Assembly: GCF_027943255.1 (NCBI RefSeq)
Contig: NC_072894.1
Coordinates: 80,515,601 to 80,579,600, forward strand
Direction: 5' to 3'
Length of the DNA: 64,000 bases
Origin: Anastrepha obliqua
Taxonomy: Eukaryota > Arthropoda > Insecta > Diptera > Tephritidae
In this document: in pieces, positions 23,511 through 36,190 of the stretch
Layout of the letters: each line of letters starts with the position of its first letter
How positions within the stretch are numbered: position 1 is the first letter of the stretch
The notes under the pieces: generated by a model
Databases searched by the model: none
Told to the model about the DNA's origin: nothing
Seen by the model: only the letters and a program-made list of their open reading frames with translations
Translations under genes and position numbers: made by a program

Positions 23511-26500
23511 TTTTCAATTTCAAAATATGCTGATAGTTAGTTTTTCAATTAATTCAAATTTATTGCGCTTTTAAACTTCGGAGTCCACTTTGTTGCAGAT
23601 AATTAATTTTTCAACTATAAGTATTAGTTGGAACTACAGGCGCATCAAATTCATGATTGATATACACAATTTTTATGAATTCTTGCTTATCAAAATTTTC
23701 TTAATGAATTCAGGCCCATTATTTTTTATGAATTTTTCGGGGTGGTCAAAAAAAATGAAGATTAAAAAGAAGTTGAGAATAATGAACTTTCAATAGACTG
23801 AATATTCAACACTTTCCTCCCACATACACTCGCACTTGTATTCCTATGCTGGCTGCGCCCATGCCTTCATGATTTCTAAACAAACTGTTCAAGAAATATT
23901 GCGAAAACATGCTATGATATGTTTTGATTTTCTTCTCGTGCCAGGCAAAAAGGAAACAAAATATTTGTACATAAAAACAGACGGACACATAAAACATTTG
24001 TGAGGCTTGTCTGGGATATATTTACAGTAGCGTTCATACAAAACTGATTTTACTTTTCAAGTAATGTTTTTCTGTACATTTTATTTTAGCTCACACACAC
24101 ATTCACCTATTTGATATTTTATTTTTGTGCATTGTGTGGTGAATTTTTCGCGTCTTCCAAATTTCTCAAGTTGCAACGGCGAGTATCTGTTGCATTGCAA
24201 CATTTTGCTGATTTACACTTCTGCGAATTGTATGCTCCGCTGACGCACGGACTGACAGACGGATAGTCGACGCAGCTGTTAGCCATTTTTAATTAGAGAA
24301 CATCGAGTGATACCTCTAATTGTTTTGGACTGATTGATGCATGAGAAAATGTAAGGCGACAAGAACCAACGTACTATTTGCTATATAATTTTTAAGTGTT
24401 TGTAAATTTTCCAAAAAATAATTGCCTGCCCTTTTTATGCGCTATAATCATAAATAAAACTTGAAAGATTCCTGAATTTAGTAAAAGTAGCAAAAGCTGA
24501 GCAAATTTGAAAACTCAGCTGCACAAATACATATATACAAATGTATATAAATTTACATATGCATTTATACAAGTAGGTATATAAAGAATTAGGTATCATT
24601 TTATGGCAAACAAGTGCTGGGTGGCGACTGCTTTTTGGTCAGCTCTTTCTGACATAAAATTGATAACTGCGCAAATCGGCGCAAAACTGACTGTGCTCCC
24701 ACATGCAACAGATAGTTTTGGCTACTAAAACTGAATGCATGCTTTATTTTGGGCACAAGGCTACTAAGAACTCCAGATTTCCTAATATGGAACGCTGTAG
24801 GCCCAAGCGTTAATACACACATTTCTTAAAATGTCCTTCCTGTGTTGAACCAAAAAGAAACTACATTTTTTCTAGCGGTACTCGATTAACACGACCTCTC
24901 TAGGTTTTATAGAAAGTTTCAAGGCATCTTGGAGGTAAGGGATGCATTACTGGACTACTAAAGCTGTTTCTTCAGTGTTAGGGATGTATTACTGGGATAT
25001 TAAAAATAGTTTGGTTTGTATAATTTATATAACTGAGCGATTCTGTGTGAATTGATTCAAGTAGTTTTTGCATTTTAAATTTCTTGAGAATTGGATTGTT
25101 GTAGGATTGAGTATAATAAGAAAAAATTTTATAAGTTTGAGATTTATTCAATGTTCGAGATTGTGGTGTAGGAGTTTTTAAAGTGAAGTATCTTCGGTCC
25201 TTTCACATTTACAAATTTTTATCTTTTATAAAACATATTTTTTTTTTTAATTTTAGGCTTGAGTACATATAATAACACAAAATTTTAAAATTCTTAGTTC
25301 AAGATTGCGGTATAGAATTTTTTACAGTGCAATATTTTCGGTTCTTTTTAACATTAACCAATTTTGACCTATTTTAGTTTTTATAAAATATACTTTTTAA
25401 AAAGTTTTTTTTAGAAATGTTTTTTTATTTCAAAATCTTTACGAAAAAAATGTTGTTGCTGTCATCAGTCAGTCACCCCTGATAATTTCAGAATTCCCAT
25501 GAGTTTTCGAGTCATAGTAAAATATGTACAGCGACCCAGAAAAAAATCAGTGCAAATTAATGCTCCAGCGAAGCGGTAGCGTGCACTCCTATATTACTTA
25601 GTCCTGCCATAAGTTCTGTTACAGTTAAATCTGTTATAGGTATGAACTTATAATACTTTATTTAATCATATAAACTTAAAAATAATACATTTGCATTCGA
25701 AATGGTCACCATTTGCTTTTACACAAGTCTTCAAACCATTAAGCTTTTGCAGCAGAAATTATCTTCAAATTTTCTTTGTAACTTAATATAGTACTATTAC
25801 TAATGATCGGTAACTAAGAAAAATTTCAGGATGCTTATTTAAATAAAAATAAAGCATTAAATATTAATACCTCTTAGGAAATAAGTATACAAAACGATAT
25901 ATTCTGAATTATGGATAAATAAAGATAGTTTCTGAGTCATCAAAGGTGTAAAAAATGACATTAAAGGCAATGAACATGCTGATATGCATTTATGTCCTTC
26001 TATCACTTTCCACTCATCAGTAAACAATATCTTCTGAAGGAAATTACCAGACACATATTCTCTAAAACTTAACTTTTGCGGTCCCATCTCCCATAAACTG
26101 TTTTAGATTCCGAATGTAAAAAATTTGTTTATGCATCTTCTTTTTCGAAAGAATCCTCCTCCTTGGCAGGGTCCCTCCCACAAGCCCATTCTATGGTTTT
26201 CAACTAAATATATTGCATTTCATAATTAATATGGACTTTTCAAGCTGTTTTAGTGTTGAAATGCTTAATTCAATCCATGCAAAAAAAGGAAGCCCTTTTA
26301 GCTCAAAGTGTCGACCATTCTTATAAATTTTGCTCGAAAGTATCACCAACAACAAGTATTCATTTAAGCTTAGGTCGAGACTGCAAGTCCGCAGTTGAGA
26401 ATTGAGGACAACTTTTTCAGCTGAGAGGTGCTAAGAAGAAAAGCGGAGACTTTCGCATATTCAAATGTTGCCCAGGTAAAACATGGTTTTTGTAACCGCT

Positions 26501-26899
26501 AGACGTGAATGTCGCACTCCCATCACTCATCCATATTAGATGGTTTGTCATAGCGCTTGATTGTACCATAACTATCAAGATTTTTTTATTCATTATAAAT
26601 CATATTTCTATGTAGAGAAGAGCTATATCAGCAAGTTTTGTGCCACCTTTAATTAAACCCTCTTAAATGAATATATTGAAGGTCGTATTCTAACCTGAAA
26701 CCCATTTAATGTGTAAACATTTTGCTTGCTTAAACCACTCAAGGCCCTTCCAAAAGTGACGCTTAGATGTCAGTAGTAAATAATTTCTATATGATATATT
26801 TTTTTATGCCACCTGTGGCACTTGTCAAGTAAGCAGATGCAGAATTTTACATGATAGAACAAATTATTGAAATTTATTCTAAAAATTGTCGATCTTTGT

Positions 26900-27535
26900 A
26901 TTCTTTTTTTTTGTGGAAATAATCGTCCAAACGAATGAATAATTCAAAAGTTGTTGACAACATTTCAAGAAATTGGTTTTGCCCAGGATAGAAGTAGAAC
27001 TGACACACCAAAACCTGGACGTTTGAGAATTTTGCTGCTGCAGCGCAAAGTGTTGCTGAACAATCTTCAAAATCGATATCTCGACGTTCCCAACAATAAT
27101 TAGCCATTCATGAGCCGAGTGCTTGGCGAACTTTACGGGTAGACGATCTCATGGAGGGCATTTAAAAAATTAAAAATAAGTAATTGGTGCGTATACTTCT
27201 ATTAGGTGTTTGGCCGAGCTCTTCCTCCTCTTGGTAGTGTGCGTCTTGATGTTGTTCCACAAATGGAGGGACCTACAGTTTTAAGCCGACCCAAACGTCA
27301 AATGGTTTTTATGAGGAGCTTTTTCATGGCAAAAATACAACCGAAGGTTTGCCATTGCCTGCCGATGGGCGACCGCTATTAGATTAGTCATGCACCACCC
27401 CATTCGGCTACGGCGGCTGTAGTTTAGTGATATAATTTTTCACAAATAATTAAGTGCCGTATTTCGAATAGAAATAGTAAAACCTGAAAGAATTTTTACA
27501 AGCTTTTTGTAAAACAAAATCTTTTGAAATACCCT
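26900..27535 (+). mobile_element. Tc1-like deletion derivative, copy B, carrying a SINE
   Basis: Homologous to copy A: the translated string EQSSKSISRRSQQ with LAIHE-type continuation lies near 27058-27110, preceded by a TKPGRLRI-like segment at 27010-27035. The SINE at 27178-27422 splits the element, whose 3' part resumes with AGTGATATAATTTTTCACAA and ends TCTTTTGAAATACCCT at about 27518-27533. It is non-coding in its present state. Confidence 0.55.
27178..27422 (-). repeat. tRNA-derived SINE copy, minus orientation
   Basis: Minus-strand A box TAGCCGAATGGG (27399-27410) within CAGCCGCCGTAGCCGAATGG. The body runs leftward through GCGGTCGCCCATCGGCAGGC, GCTCCTCATAAAAACCATTT, CCCTCCATTTGTGGAACAAC and GAGCTCGGCCAAACACCT. 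The B box region is shortened. Confidence 0.8.
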
Positions 27536-28333
27536 TATTATTATTTCGCGTTTTGACTTGATTTCACTAACTAAATACCTAATTCCTATACAAATAATTA
27601 ATAATAATAATTCCTATACAAATACAATTTCTGTATTTTAGCCCCGTATCAGTCAGCGCTCACTCTCCACTGATTGCATTGCACTTGGCATTGTAACCTG
27701 AAATTTATTTGCAGTGTAAATATTTAGCTTACTCTAACTACTATTAATTCGTCCTTCCACAATTTATTTTTTTCTTCATATACGAGTATAATCGGATTCA
27801 AAACAAAAATTTGTTCATGCACTTTCTATGGAAAAAAATTACTTTTTTGTAGTCACTTGAAACTTTCACTAAGAAAATTCAATGGCCAAAAAAGTTCTAT
27901 ACATCCTTGTTAAAAAGTTGAAAGTTTTGTTGAAATTTTGAAGAATTTTATACAAAAACAAATTACATAGCTAACAAATTGATACCGTTGTTAAAAGGGA
28001 AGAAATCGGTTAAAATCAAAATGCTCATACACGTATTTCTCTGAGGTACAACACATTTGAGTATATAATTTTTATTTCTCAAATAAACACCAGCTTTTTA
28101 TTTCAAAACAGACGTCCTTAGTTGCGTAACCTACATAAGGAAACAATACCTAAACTACCATTCAGTGTTAACATTTAAATAGTCACTTTACTCGGCATTT
28201 ATCGCTCCCCGCAGATATTCCAAACCGCACACAATTTCTATCTCAACTTCATTTCTTAACCAACATTTTCTACTCTGATTCTAAACTACGCTTATAATAA
28301 TAAATATTTATTTAAACACTTTCACTATTTTAG

Positions 28334-28528
28334 CTGCTTGAGAAGCGCATTGAAAAGTTCACCGATAATACTACTCAGCAGTTGTTAATCACGAATCCCG
28401 AAAGTGAGTCATATGTTCGCGAAGAACTTCAAAAGCTCAACGAGAAATGGCGCAATTTCAAAGATCAAGTGAGAAACAAACGCAAATCACTCGATCAGGC
28501 AGCCGAATTCTTCGAAATGGTGGAAAAA
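28334..28528 (+). CDS. Zormin-like gene, exon c (helical region)
   Basis: 65 codons, phase 0 to phase 0, acceptor ACTATTTTAG (AG at 28332-28333), donor AAA|GTGAGT (GT at 28529-28530). Starts LLEKRIEKFTDNTTQQLLIT and ends AAEFFEMVEK. The EELQKLNEKWRNFKDQVRNK segment resembles the LNEKW motif of spectrin-type helical repeats (Leu-Asn-x-x-Trp), so this exon together with exons b and d probably forms one or more spectrin-like three-helix bundles. A 91-bp intron follows. The exon was found by splice signals and frame continuity; it has no initiator codon of its own. Confidence 0.85.
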
Positions 28529-28619
28529 GTGAGTATGGTCTGAATTAAAAAATTTTAAACTTATATACGTTACTAACTGAACTCATGGTTTTAACACTCT
28601 TCCTCCCCCTCCCTAATAG

Positions 28620-30294
28620 ATCGACGCCGAATACCGCGAAATAAACTATTTTTACAACAGTGTGTCCAACAAGATCACTTATCTGCGCGATCCTGTCGAA
28701 GCCTCGAATCTAGTCAATGATATCGAAAAGTATGTGGTCGCTCGTGAGGGTCCACTGCTGGGAAAACTCGAAAATGCTGCACAATGTGCGCACGATATGA
28801 ACAAAGTTTCTACGCTGTACAATGACGTACACAGCATTTTCCAAGCTTTCATGAAACTCAAATCCGATATTAATGTCGTACAGGAACGCCTTAAGAATGA
28901 GGAACGTTTGCGTGAACAGCGTGAGAAGGAGGCACGCGAGCAGGCTGAGCGTGAGCGTGCTGCTCGCGAGGCAGAGGCCAAAGAGCGTGCTGCACGCGAG
29001 GCGGAGGAACGTGAGCAAGCCGCACGAGAGTTGGCTGCTCGAGAAAAGGCTCTACGGGATGAAGAGGCGCGCTTACAGGCCATTCGTGAGCAGGCGATGC
29101 GTGAGCAAGCAGCTCGTGAACAGGCTGCCCGCGAAGAAGAAGTGCGTTTACAGGCACTGCGCGAACAAACACAACGCGATGAAGAAGCACGTCTGCATGC
29201 ATTGCGGGAACAAGCTAGGCGCGAGGAAGAGACACGATTGGAGACGCTGCGTATTGAAGAGACTCGCCTACAACTGCTACGCGAGCAGACCAAGCGTGAA
29301 GAAGAGGCACGCCTACAGGCGATACGTGAACAGGTGGCGCGCGATGAAGAAGTGCGATTGCAAGCGTTACGTGAGCAAACAGTGCGCGAAGAGGAAGCGC
29401 GCTTGCAAGCGCTGCGGGAACAAGCAAACCGCGAAGAGCAGAAACGGTTGTTAGAGTTGCGTGAGCAGGCCACCCGCGAAGAGGAGGCGCGCCTGCAAAC
29501 GCTTCGGGAACAAGCAAATCGTGAAGAGGAGAAGCGTTTGTTAGCGTTACGTGAAGAGGAAGCGCGTCTGCAGGCGCTACGTGAACAAACGAAACGTGAG
29601 GAGGCTGTACGCTTACAAAGCGTACGCGATCAAATCGATCATCAACGCATTGTCACCGAAAATATACGCAAAGACATACAGGTGAATGAAATCTTCACAG
29701 AAATCAAATACGTATCGCCACGTTTCAACCGTCTGCTCAAAGATGCGATCACACGTGAGGGAGACAAATTTACCTTCGAATGTGAGGTCACCGGAAATCC
29801 TGAGCCAACTGTCGAGTGGTTCAAAGACGGTATATCTATACAGAATAATCCTGATTACAAAACCACTTACGATCGTGGTGTCTGCCGTTTGGTGATCGAG
29901 GAGACTTTTACAGCCGATTCGGCGCGCTTCAGTTGCCATGCTTCGAATTTGGTGGGCAGCACTGATACCAGCGCTAACTTATCGGTGCGTGAAAATGCCA
30001 TAGAGATGCAAATGGTGCCGCCACGAGTCATACGTTACCTCGAGAGTGGCAAGGCAACGGAAGGCAGTACGTTTGAATTCTTGTGCGTTGTTAGTGGTAA
30101 TCCGTTGCCCACCGTACAATGGTATAAAAACGACAAATGTATCGATGATTCACCCGATTACGTTATCAATTATAATAATGGCGAGGCTACATTGCGGTTT
30201 GAGGAGGTTTTCCTGGAAGACGACGCTGTCTATACGTGCAGTGCCTCAAATCCTGCCGGAATCGAACATTGTTCAGCGAGCTTGATTGTGGAGC
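28620..30294 (+). CDS. Zormin-like gene, exon d (Arg/Glu repeat helix and two Ig domains)
   Basis: 558 codons plus one base; acceptor CTAATAG (AG at 28618-28619), donor GAGC|GTAAGT (GT at 30295). It begins IDAEYREINYFYNSVSNKIT, completing the helical region. At about 28884-29640 comes a highly charged segment with 15-residue units such as EEEARLQALREQANR; roughly eleven units are recognisable, some shortened to ten residues, giving a long uninterrupted helix (coiled coil or single charged helix). Two I-set Ig domains follow: 29715-29987 (ECEVTGNPEPTVEWFKDG, then FSCHASN) and 30018-30293 (LCVVSGNPLPTVQWYKND, then YTCSASN). Both keep the two Cys, the Trp and the D.A.Y/F.C motif. Long antisense open frames here are by-products of the codon pattern of the repeat. 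Confidence 0.93.
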
Positions 30295-31786
30295 GTAAGT
30301 ATAGAAAGTTAGATGCACAAATTTAATGCTTACATGAGTTCCATTTGTCGGAATCCAAGGTCGAAATTAGGAACATTTTTGGAAATATGTAATTGTGTGG
30401 TTGATAACATTAACTTTATTAAGAAACTTATAACCTGAATACCTTGTTTTGCTATTGATATAACTATTCGCTTTAATTTAGTTTAATACCAAGGATAATT
30501 CTATTTAATTTTAATTTAATTTGACTTTCTTTATTGGCCCTTGAAAATTATTTAATTGAAATGAAAGCATTACTCAAGGCATCTCATCGCAAAACAAACA
30601 TTGACACTAAAATCTTACTTGGTTTACTTGGCCACAGAAATCTTTGAACGTATTTTACTTCCTGGTTTTAACTACAAGATCTAATAATCGAAAGCCTTAT
30701 TTCAACATACATCAAAATCTAATTTCAATCGTAAAAAGTTATTTCTAAATGATAGCGTATGGATCAATTAGAAGTTTTTTTCAAGCAGAGTAAGACGAAC
30801 AAAAGGCAGATTTTTTTATAATAAAGCTTCACTAGAAAGTCCCATTATTTATGAAATATAACCTCATACAGTTGGTTTTCTCAGCTAGCTGCTAAGTAGC
30901 GCAACGAATTCAATTATCCAAAGTTATTTTCGACATGTGTTCCGACATTATTCGCCAGGAGTATTTTGGAGTAATCATATCTGTTTTTAAGCAGTTAAAT
31001 CGCAGCTCCAAGGTAGCTGAAATAGAAGAGGCAGCTGAGAATACAATTATCGATCTTAGCGCTCAAGAGAGATACATCTTGGAATCTTGCTAAAATAAAA
31101 AAATTTCAAAACCCTTCCCTTCACTTTCAATGCACAAAAATTCGATTTCGCTCACCATTAAAAAGTAATTTTCGACCTAAACCCTCAACTTTATGTGCAT
31201 GTTTTTTTCTTCTCGACAATCATATGGGGTTCACTAAGATTCGATTCTGGCGATGGATAATAAAGTTGTTTGTTCGTTTAAACAAACGGAGTGCCTCATT
31301 TTGGGCCAAAACTTATTTTCAATGAGGGCACTGACAGGACCATATATCACTCGGTTAAGAGAAAAGTTTGCAATGCTCTCCAACGTTTTCTAAGCGTAAA
31401 AGGACTGACTCCGCTCTGCGAAAGAATGTTACTGAATGGTAGTCAAGATTTTAGGCGGGAAGGGCCAGTCAAAGCAAAAGTTGGTATGGTTCAAAACTAA
31501 ACTTCTATTTATACTACCCGGTTTAATTTCATGAAGCAAATTTCAGTTAAATTTTTTTTTTTTTTGTTTTGGATCACCAATTAGTACAATTTTAGTTTAA
31601 GGGTCAGTCATCGAGTTTTTTCTCTTTGTTAAGAACATAAAATGAGATCGGCATTTAAAACATTTTAGCAAATTCCATAAGCTGATATTTATGTAGATGA
31701 TAATTACTGGCGAGTTATAGCTGTGACAGTAAATACATACTTTCCTTCAGTATTTAGAGATCGATTGCGGTTTCTTAATCATATAG

Positions 31787-32040
31787 TGCCCGATTTCTAA
31801 ACAGCGGGCATGAAATACCAAATGATAGAAAATAGTTTCTTGTAAAAGCGGTCGCCCCTTGGCAAATAATATCAGCCTACGATTGCCCTGAAAAAGTTGC
31901 TCATAAAAAATTCTCTGCGTTCGAAGGCGGCATAAAACTCGTAAGTCCCTCCATTTGTGGTAAAATATCAAGACGCACACCAGAAATGGGAAGAGGAGCC
32001 CGGCCAAATACCCAAGAAAGGGAGTAGCACCAATTAATAT
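31787..32040 (+). repeat. tRNA-derived SINE copy, degenerate
   Basis: Body motifs are present in order: GGGCATGAAATACCAAATGA, AAGCGGTCGCCCCTTGGCAA, GTTGCTCATAAAAAATTCTC, GTCCCTCCATTTGTGGTAAA and CAAGACGCACACC, then CCCGGCCAAATACCC. The A box region is lost or unrecognisable. Confidence 0.7.
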
Positions 32041-32534
32041 TATTATTATTCAGAAATCGGGGTTTTCCTTACCTTGAACATTTTGTTTAAGAGTTTTCAG
32101 TTTCTGAAATATAGTTTCTTTGATGAGAGTGCTTACAAGGTACGCTTATAGCTCCCATTAGAGATGATTAGCCGATCGATCCAGTGTTCGAAATCGTTTT
32201 ACGGTGAACATAGTTCATTTGCATCACTTTCCACTAGATCAGTAAGTCATGAGAACTATGGATCACCGCCTTATACAACGTAATGTCATATGTTTCGGGC
32301 GTAAAGGTTTGCAAATATTAGTGAAGTGAAAATGTAATATTTTCTGCTAGATGTCTGTAGTCTTTCATATCTCACTGCATCGGGTTATACCAATGAATAT
32401 GGCAATTTTGTGAGTTTCGTGTTTGGTGAAGCGAGTTTTTGGTTACAGTATTCCAAAATTATTGTGGAAAATTAAATTCGAAATATTCCTTAGTACCACT
32501 GCGACCAAGGTGAAAATGGGAATGGGTGGTCAAA

Positions 32535-32785
32535 AAATATTTGCTGTTAATGGATCCAATATAATGTGGAATGCGATAGCAAAACGACAGTTCCAACAGC
32601 TTCAATCTGGTCATATAGACGGCGAAGATGAGGTACGCCCGAGTAGGCCAATCTTTGGAAATGTTGATAAAATCATAGAAATCGGTGGGTAGGACCGATA
32701 TGTGAGCGCTTATTCCATGGTCCAGAAATTGAAAATTAATCAGGAAACTGTATGGAACCATTTGCATAATTTCATCCTCAATCTA
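32535..32785 (+). mobile_element. mariner transposase N-terminal fragment
   Basis: The frame gives QLQSGHIDGEDEVRPSRPIF, then NVDKIIEI, a stop, and DRYVSAYSMVQKLKINQETV followed by WNHLHNF. This is the mariner/SETMAR-type helix-turn-helix pattern (FRSG...D..D..R.GRP, then NVDKI.EII..DRH.S...IAQEL.I...TV..HL). It is a small remnant in the intron. Confidence 0.7.
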
Positions 32786-32931
32786 GCGAAAATATGTTCA
32801 CAACTTTTTTCTTCACCTAATACTTTTAGTCCAAAAAATTAAAGTATTCTGTATTTGCTATGAAATTTGGAGTACTAATTTCAGTACAAGAGCATTAAGT
32901 AAATTGTCTAATATTTTCTCCACAATTTCAG

Positions 32932-33092
32932 CTCTGGAACCAACAGAAGTGCCACATTTCAAAATTCCTCTCACCAATGCCATGGCTCGGGTTGGTCAAA
33001 AAATAAAGCTTGAAGCGCTAATCGGTGGCATCCCACGTCCTGATATTTTTTGGATGCATAACGGAAAACCATATGTCCCGCGAGATAGCAAA
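32932..33092 (+). CDS. Zormin-like gene, exon e (first half of third Ig domain)
   Basis: 161 nt: two bases completing the codon split with exon d, then 53 codons. Acceptor ACAATTTCAG (AG at 32930-32931), donor AGCAAA|GTGAGT (GT at 33093). Reads LEPTEVPHFKIPLTNAMARV through IPRPDIFWMHNGKPYVPRDSK, i.e. the N-terminal strands of an I-set Ig domain with the conserved Trp in IFWMHNG. The position normally holding the first disulphide Cys reads KLEALIGG, with no Cys. The domain is completed by the start of exon f, 17.3 kb away. Confidence 0.85.
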
Positions 33093-34792
33093 GTGAGTAT
33101 AAAATTGAGTTCAAGAATGAACATACTTGTACATAACTTAATGTGACATACACAAAAAATAGTATACATAATACGTACATATGTACATACATACACACAC
33201 ACGTGCATATTAATATTAAAGTGTATAATTATAGACTTTGAAAGCGAAAGTATCCATTAATTTGCAGAATTTCTTCAACATTTGGGGCAATTAAATCACC
33301 AAAGACCCACAATTTTACGCTATGTGAAATGGCTAGGAAACTGAAATATTACTATGTGGTGAACCGCTCCAAACCGTTCAGACTTTTCGCTCACTAAATA
33401 AGCAAAGATAAACGATTCTAAAAAATGTTTCCAAAATGTATACACGCATACATATATACATTGATACAATGCATTTAATAACTATAGTACAGGAAATTAT
33501 TGATAATTTAAATAATTTTTTATGAAAATATAGTTCATTCTCTAACTTTCAAACTTTGTGCAAATTTAAAACAAAGTTCAACAAATATTCTTAATAATTT
33601 CTTCCTTATAACTAAGCAAGCATTCAAGCATTCTTTATATGGACAAAATACACAACACTGCCAGAAGAAAAAAATAATTTCAAATCAGCGCGATTTTTAA
33701 GCCACTTCAAATTTGCATTGAACTCCATATTCATTCAAATATAAAATGAGCTTTGAGCAACTAATTCACTTGTGCGAACTGCGATTCCGCCATCTGGATA
33801 AGTTTTTGAGAATTTCTTTTTAATACATATTTTTATTTTATTTTTTGAATTCCTGAACGATGAATAAATATGAAATTAAAAATAAAGCTTGTTTTATAAA
33901 TACATAGGTCCATAAAAAGAGTAGATTGGTGGTTGAAATGCTCCAAAAAAATGTTACATTTACCGCAATATTTCGATAAGATTTTCATGACAAAACATTT
34001 GGAAAGTTTGGCCCAGCGCAAAAAATCAGGTTTTCTGCTCCAAAAATTCTATTAAATACTAAATATAATCATTAATTAAAATTTTAATTTAATGTCATAA
34101 TGTTCATAATTTTAATGTCATAATGTTCAAGCTTTCCTATTTTTCCTTTTTTTAATTCAAACCCATCACGAGAATTCTTTACCTTTTGTTGACATACCGT
34201 AATCGTAAGCAACAAAAAGTAAATTTTTCAGTAGGTGGGTGTTGTTTTACATACAATTGGGTACAATTGAGCACTTAAGCCGAAATTGCTTTCGCCACAA
34301 CTTTGTAAGGCAGCGTAAGACTTTGTAATTTGAACAGCTTGTGCTTAATAAATCAGAAAATCGAACATTTTGTCGCTTACAGCCCTTTGACGGTTAGGAG
34401 TCGATGTGTAGTAGAGTGTCAACATTTTATGAATAATAAGTTACTATGGTTATATATTCACTTTTTTATTATTTACCCAGTCCACATTAACCTAACCCAA
34501 CTTTTCAATTGTGTTTAAAAAAAATCTTCGCTACGCTTTTGACATTATCTCCTTTGTTTTCTTGCCCATATCATTGAATATTTTTACTCTGATTAATACT
34601 TATCTTGTGAAATGTAATTTTAATTTTAGTATTATAGATTTCGTTAGAAAAATCTTAACAACAAAAAACCGGTAAGAAGAAAATAGAAATTGAAAGGCTC
34701 TAAATAATTTAAGGCAGATTTCTTTCGCATTAAAAAACATTTTGTTTTTTGTAATAGTAATGTTTTTTTTTAATAGTAAATTTGCGCACACC

Positions 34793-34855
34793 GGACCCAC
34801 TTGGTCTAAGTGGCATTGCTGTCTCTATATGCGATGCGGCTGCTAAACCTTATCT
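34793..34855 (+). mobile_element. LINE 3'-end fragment
   Basis: TGGTCTAAGTGGCATTGCTG and ATATGCGATGCGGCTGCTAA match, in sense, the 3' untranslated end of the LINE at 42990-44822 (which has TGGTCTAAGTGGCATCGTTG and GTGCGATGCGGCTGCC). Only the last ~60 bp inserted. Confidence 0.65.
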
Positions 34856-34969
34856 AATAGTATTCACTATTTTTCTCATTGGTGTGTTTCTAAATGTAAT
34901 AAGACTATACAGCGTCTCAAATTAAACGTAAGAAGCTTCTGCAAATTCATACTCAAATTGAATGAAGGT

Positions 34970-36190
34970 GAGGTTAGGTTGCATTATAAGAGCTGAAGGC
35001 AATACGCGTACCCATTTCAGCTGGTAGATAGGAAGGTGAAATGGTTGAAATGTCAGTCTGGCACTCCTGAAGTAGCACTGAAGCGCCGTTTTGGTACCAT
35101 TATGAGACCTCGAACAGGCAGATATCTACAGCCAGCCAGAGCTGTTTATGTAATGGAGAAGACTGATGGGATTTAGGTTGGCGCACTACCCCAGGCGGTC
35201 GAAGAAAGGACAGTGACCTTAGTCGTCTAGCTCCCAAATCCGGACATTTACAGAGACAGTGCTCAACAGTCTCCTTCTCTGAAAGGTCTATACAGCTTCT
35301 GCAATGGGGGTTAAACGGTAACACTAGCTTTTCCGCGTGGGTGCGGATCGTCCAGTGACCGGTAAACACAGCTAGGAGTTTGGAAATTTAATGGTGAGGA
35401 GTCCTTTCTGAGTCTTTCACATATTGTACTGGGGCCAAAGGGTTTTCGAAATAGCAAATGAAGAAATGGAGTTCCATCTTTTCTGCGCTTTCCTCAGAAA
35501 TAATTTGTGCAGTTCCCATTTAACATTTATCAGGAGGATGCCGGTGACCAGGTAGGAGGTCTCTGAGGTCAATTCAGTCCCCTTCCTGGCTACCTCATCA
35601 GCAATTTTATTTCCCCCTATGTTCCTATGTCCTGGAACCTAGATCAGAGAAATGTTACCTGCACACCCAAGATATTTGATGTCTTCTTTACAGGAGTTAA
35701 CTAATTTCGTTCTGCACCATGGCGTCGTCAGAGCCATAATCGCGGCTTGACTATCGGGGAAAATGTTAATATCTCCCTCACTCCCGCGTTCCCTAAAATG
35801 CATTCCTGTAGGACCGCAAAGACTTCTGCTTGAAAAACACTAGCAGTATTCGGCCGTTTAAAGGAGATAGATAAGTTTGCCCGAAAATGCTACCATGTCC
35901 ATTAAGAGATCGCCTCCAGTGGCCAACCTCCTTTAACCTGATTGCATTTTGAGCTGCGATGAAAATTACGTAAAAGTCGATGGGAAGTAAGAGCAAAACG
36001 ACATTCAGAGTAGCACTGGGGCAAGTTTTGCATGCTCCGGAGATGCCAATGCATGCAGTCCTTTGCATCCTCCCCAGTTTAGTGATATTGTAGCCTTTCT
36101 GAAGAGCTTCCCACCAAACCAGGCATCCATGCGTTAAAATTGGCAAACCACTGTGCTGTACATCTACAGTATGACCTGTGGCTTGAGTCC
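34970..36190 (-). mobile_element. LINE with degenerate RT end, RNase H and Cys/His tail
   Basis: Minus-strand order: LPILTHGCLVWWEALQKGYN near 36110-36150, MQRTACIGISGACKTCPSAT (RT thumb region), then INIFPDSQAAIMALTTPWC near 35770-35710 (RNase H), SLI followed by a TAG stop and VPGHRNIGGNKIADEVARKG near 35655-35590, then LTGHW-like FTGHWTIRTHAEK and CRSCIDLSEKETVEHCL near 35370-35260. Several frame breaks and stops make it inactive. It ends near 34970 with a CAACCTAACC-type tail. The family differs from the 42990-44822 element. Confidence 0.75.

Larger units (their letters stand above)
16733..28333 (+). other. Intron 2 (11.6 kb), rich in mobile-element debris
   Basis: Between exons b and c, both phase 0. 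Contains SINE copies at 17414-17640, 21112-21372, 23376-23510 and 27178-27422, two Tc1-like deletion derivatives (22950-23290, 26900-27535), a CA/GT microsatellite cluster at 18854-18930, an ATGT microsatellite near 19472-19492, and a 72-nt open segment with splice signals at 18602-18673. Most of the rest (24.0-26.8 kb, 27.5-28.3 kb) is AT-rich without recognisable features. The GTGAGT donor at 16733 and TTTTAG acceptor at 28331-28333 are good matches to consensus. Confidence 0.7.
30295..32931 (+). other. Intron 4 (2.6 kb) with SINE and mariner fragments
   Basis: Separates exons d and e, with a split Pro codon (C + CT). Holds a SINE (31787-32040) and a mariner N-terminal fragment (32535-32785). 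The 30300-31780 part is AT-rich with no feature recognised; the frame at 31291-31500 has no motif. Confidence 0.7.

Noticed and set aside
28679..29517. Long antisense open frames (up to 264 codons, Arg/Ser/Ala/Cys-rich)
   Set aside because: They mirror the 45-nt coding repeat on the plus strand, where codon periodicity keeps several frames open. Their composition is not protein-like and the plus-strand frame has splice support and Ig domains.
32459..32767. Minus-strand frame of 102 codons
   Set aside because: Antisense to the mariner N-terminal fragment, which carries recognisable transposase motifs.
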